Below, piece by piece: positions 5,694 through 6,779 of a DNA stretch of 6,779 nucleotides; within the stretch, counting starts at the first letter, position 1; the number at the start of each line of letters is the position of its first letter. Where the stretch lies: positions 1 through 6,779 of the forward strand of contig JBFWNZ010000213.1 in NCBI GenBank assembly GCA_050250795.1, read 5' to 3'. A program made the translations under genes and the position numbers. The notes under the pieces are model-generated. The model ran no database searches, was not told the origin of the DNA, and saw only the letters and a program-made list of their open reading frames with translations. The DNA comes from JBFWNZ01 sp050250795 (GTDB taxonomy: Bacteria > Pseudomonadota > Alphaproteobacteria > UBA8366).

Positions 5694-6779
5694 TCAGGGA
5701 GCCGCCATGTAGCGCGGCAGCCAGCCTTCATGCGCGGCGCGCAGTTCGGCCACGGATATGGTACACGCGCCGTCCACTGTCAACGAGGTCCCGCCGGTTC
5801 GGCCGATAGCGGCGGCCGGAACGCCGGCCCGCTTCGCCGCGGCAAGCACGGCGTCGGGCTTCGCCGTCGCGACCAGATAGCGCCCCTGATCCTCGCCGAA
5901 CAGCCAGGCATGCAGCGGCGGCGCATCGGCAGGCACGTCGACCGCGGCGCCCATGTCCCCGGCCATCGCCATCTCGGCCAGGGCGACGATCAAGCCGCCG
6001 TCGGACAGGTCGTGGCAGGTTGCGACCGTGCCGTCGCGGATCAGCCCGCGGACGAGGTCGCCGGCCTTGCGCTCGGCGTCGAGATCGACCGGCGGCGGCG
6101 CGCCCGCGGTGCCGCCCGTCGCGTGGCGCTGATACAGGGTGCAGCCGAGCCAGCCCTGGGTCTCGCCGATCAAGATCACTGTCTCCCCTGCGGCGCGGAA
6201 GCCGATGGTGGCAACCTGCGCCAGATCCTCGATCAGGCCGACGCCGCCAATGACCGGCGCCGGTGCGATGGCGCGGCCGTTGGTTTCGTTGTAGAGCGAG
6301 ACATTGCCGGAGACGACGGGGAAGCGCAGCGCCGTCGCGGCCGCGCGCATGCCGGCGATGCAGCCGACGATCTGGCCCATGATGTGCGGCCGCTCGGGAT
6401 TGCCGAAATTCAGGTTGTTGGTCAGCGCCAGGGGCATTGCGCCGACGGCGGTCATGTTGCGCCATGTCTCGGCCACCGCCTGACGGCCGCCGGTCTCGGG
6501 ATCGGCGAGGCAGTAGCGCGGCGTGCAGTCGGTGGCCATGGCCAGGCCGCGTTCCGTCCCGTGCACGCGCACAACGGCGGCGTCGCCGCCCGGCGCCTGC
6601 GTGGTGTCGCCCATGACCATGTGGTCGTATTGTTCCCACACCCAGCGGCGCGAGCATAAATCGGGGCCGCCGATCATATCCAGCAGCGTGCGGCCGTAAT
6701 CCGCCGGCACCGGAACCTCGGCCGCCGCGACGACCGGCTGCTTCGGCGTCGGCTCATGCGGCCGGTCGTACAAGATCGG
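5694..6779 (-). CDS. purL: Phosphoribosylformylglycinamidine synthase subunit PurL, C-terminal half (5' end outside window)
   Basis: The frame enters at 6779 and stops at 5694, giving the last 361 residues, about half of a small-type PurL (roughly 730 residues). PurL converts formylglycinamide ribonucleotide to the amidine with ATP and glutamine-derived ammonia, the fourth step of purine synthesis, together with PurQ and PurS. Visible blocks, numbered from the window edge, are YDRPHEPTP (4-12), WVWEQYDHMVMGDT (46-59), MATDCTPRYC (81-90), LALTNNLNFGNPERPHIM (117-134), VVSGNVSLYNET (155-166), APVIGGVGLI (174-183), ATCHDLSDGGLIVALAEMA (253-271) and LFGEDQGRYLVA (293-304). These make up the second AIRS-type ATP-binding and C-terminal domains. 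No glutaminase domain is attached at the C-terminus, as expected for the three-subunit form. The TTG at 6773 is internal, not a start. bolA follows after 28 bases. Confidence 0.97.
   Translation of the reverse strand, partial: PILYDRPHEPTPKQPVVAAAEVPVPADYGRTLLDMIGGPDLCSRRWVWEQYDHMVMGDTTQAPGGDAAVVRVHGTERGLAMATDCTPRYCLADPETGGRQAVAETWRNMTAVGAMPLALTNNLNFGNPERPHIMGQIVGCIAGMRAAATALRFPVVSGNVSLYNETNGRAIAPAPVIGGVGLIEDLAQVATIGFRAAGETVILIGETQGWLGCTLYQRHATGGTAGAPPPVDLDAERKAGDLVRGLIRDGTVATCHDLSDGGLIVALAEMAMAGDMGAAVDVPADAPPLHAWLFGEDQGRYLVATAKPDAVLAAAKRAGVPAAAIGRTGGTSLTVDGACTISVAELRAAHEGWLPRYMAAP

Noticed and set aside
6771..6773. TTG at 6773 as the start of a 359-residue protein
   Set aside because: The frame continues to the window edge, and PurL-like sequence is about twice this length with the N-terminal half missing. 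This is the internal part of a truncated gene.

Overview
The window looks like chromosomal housekeeping DNA from a GC-rich alphaproteobacterium, possibly Rhodospirillales-like. The placement is an inference from the strong GC bias at third codon positions, GGAGG-type ribosome binding sites, a small-type PurL, and the purL-bolA-grxD gene order that is familiar in Alphaproteobacteria. I see no phage, transposon, CRISPR, tRNA or rRNA sequence. Coding density is high and no gene-free stretch exceeds about 160 bases.

Left part, plus strand (1-3701). The window opens inside the 3' part of a radical SAM gene of the AmmeMemoRadiSam system (amrS). Three bases after its stop begins a class I SAM-dependent methyltransferase. 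A 154-base intergenic region with an inverted repeat and a weak promoter candidate follows. Then come pabB (aminodeoxychorismate synthase component I) and pabC (4-amino-4-deoxychorismate lyase), overlapping by four bases (ATGA). Together they convert chorismate to p-aminobenzoate for folate. The glutamine amidotransferase partner PabA is not in the window. A perfect 15-bp inverted repeat spans the pabC stop and separates it from the convergent minus-strand genes.

Right part, minus strand (6779 down to 3731). In transcription order this holds the C-terminal half of purL (purine synthesis, cut by the window edge), a small bolA/ibaG-family gene, and grxD (a monothiol CGFS glutaredoxin). These three have 28-base gaps and look like one operon. 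A 127-base hairpin-rich gap with a promoter candidate follows, then a TauE/SafE-family membrane protein and a VOC (glyoxalase-fold) metalloprotein, 55 bases apart and probably co-transcribed.

Functionally the window combines folate precursor synthesis, purine synthesis, an Fe-S handling pair (Grx4/BolA) and three genes of uncertain substrate (the methyltransferase, the TauE-like transporter and the VOC protein). I found no clear evidence of a wholly new system. The most open biological question is the tight pairing of amrS with the methyltransferase.
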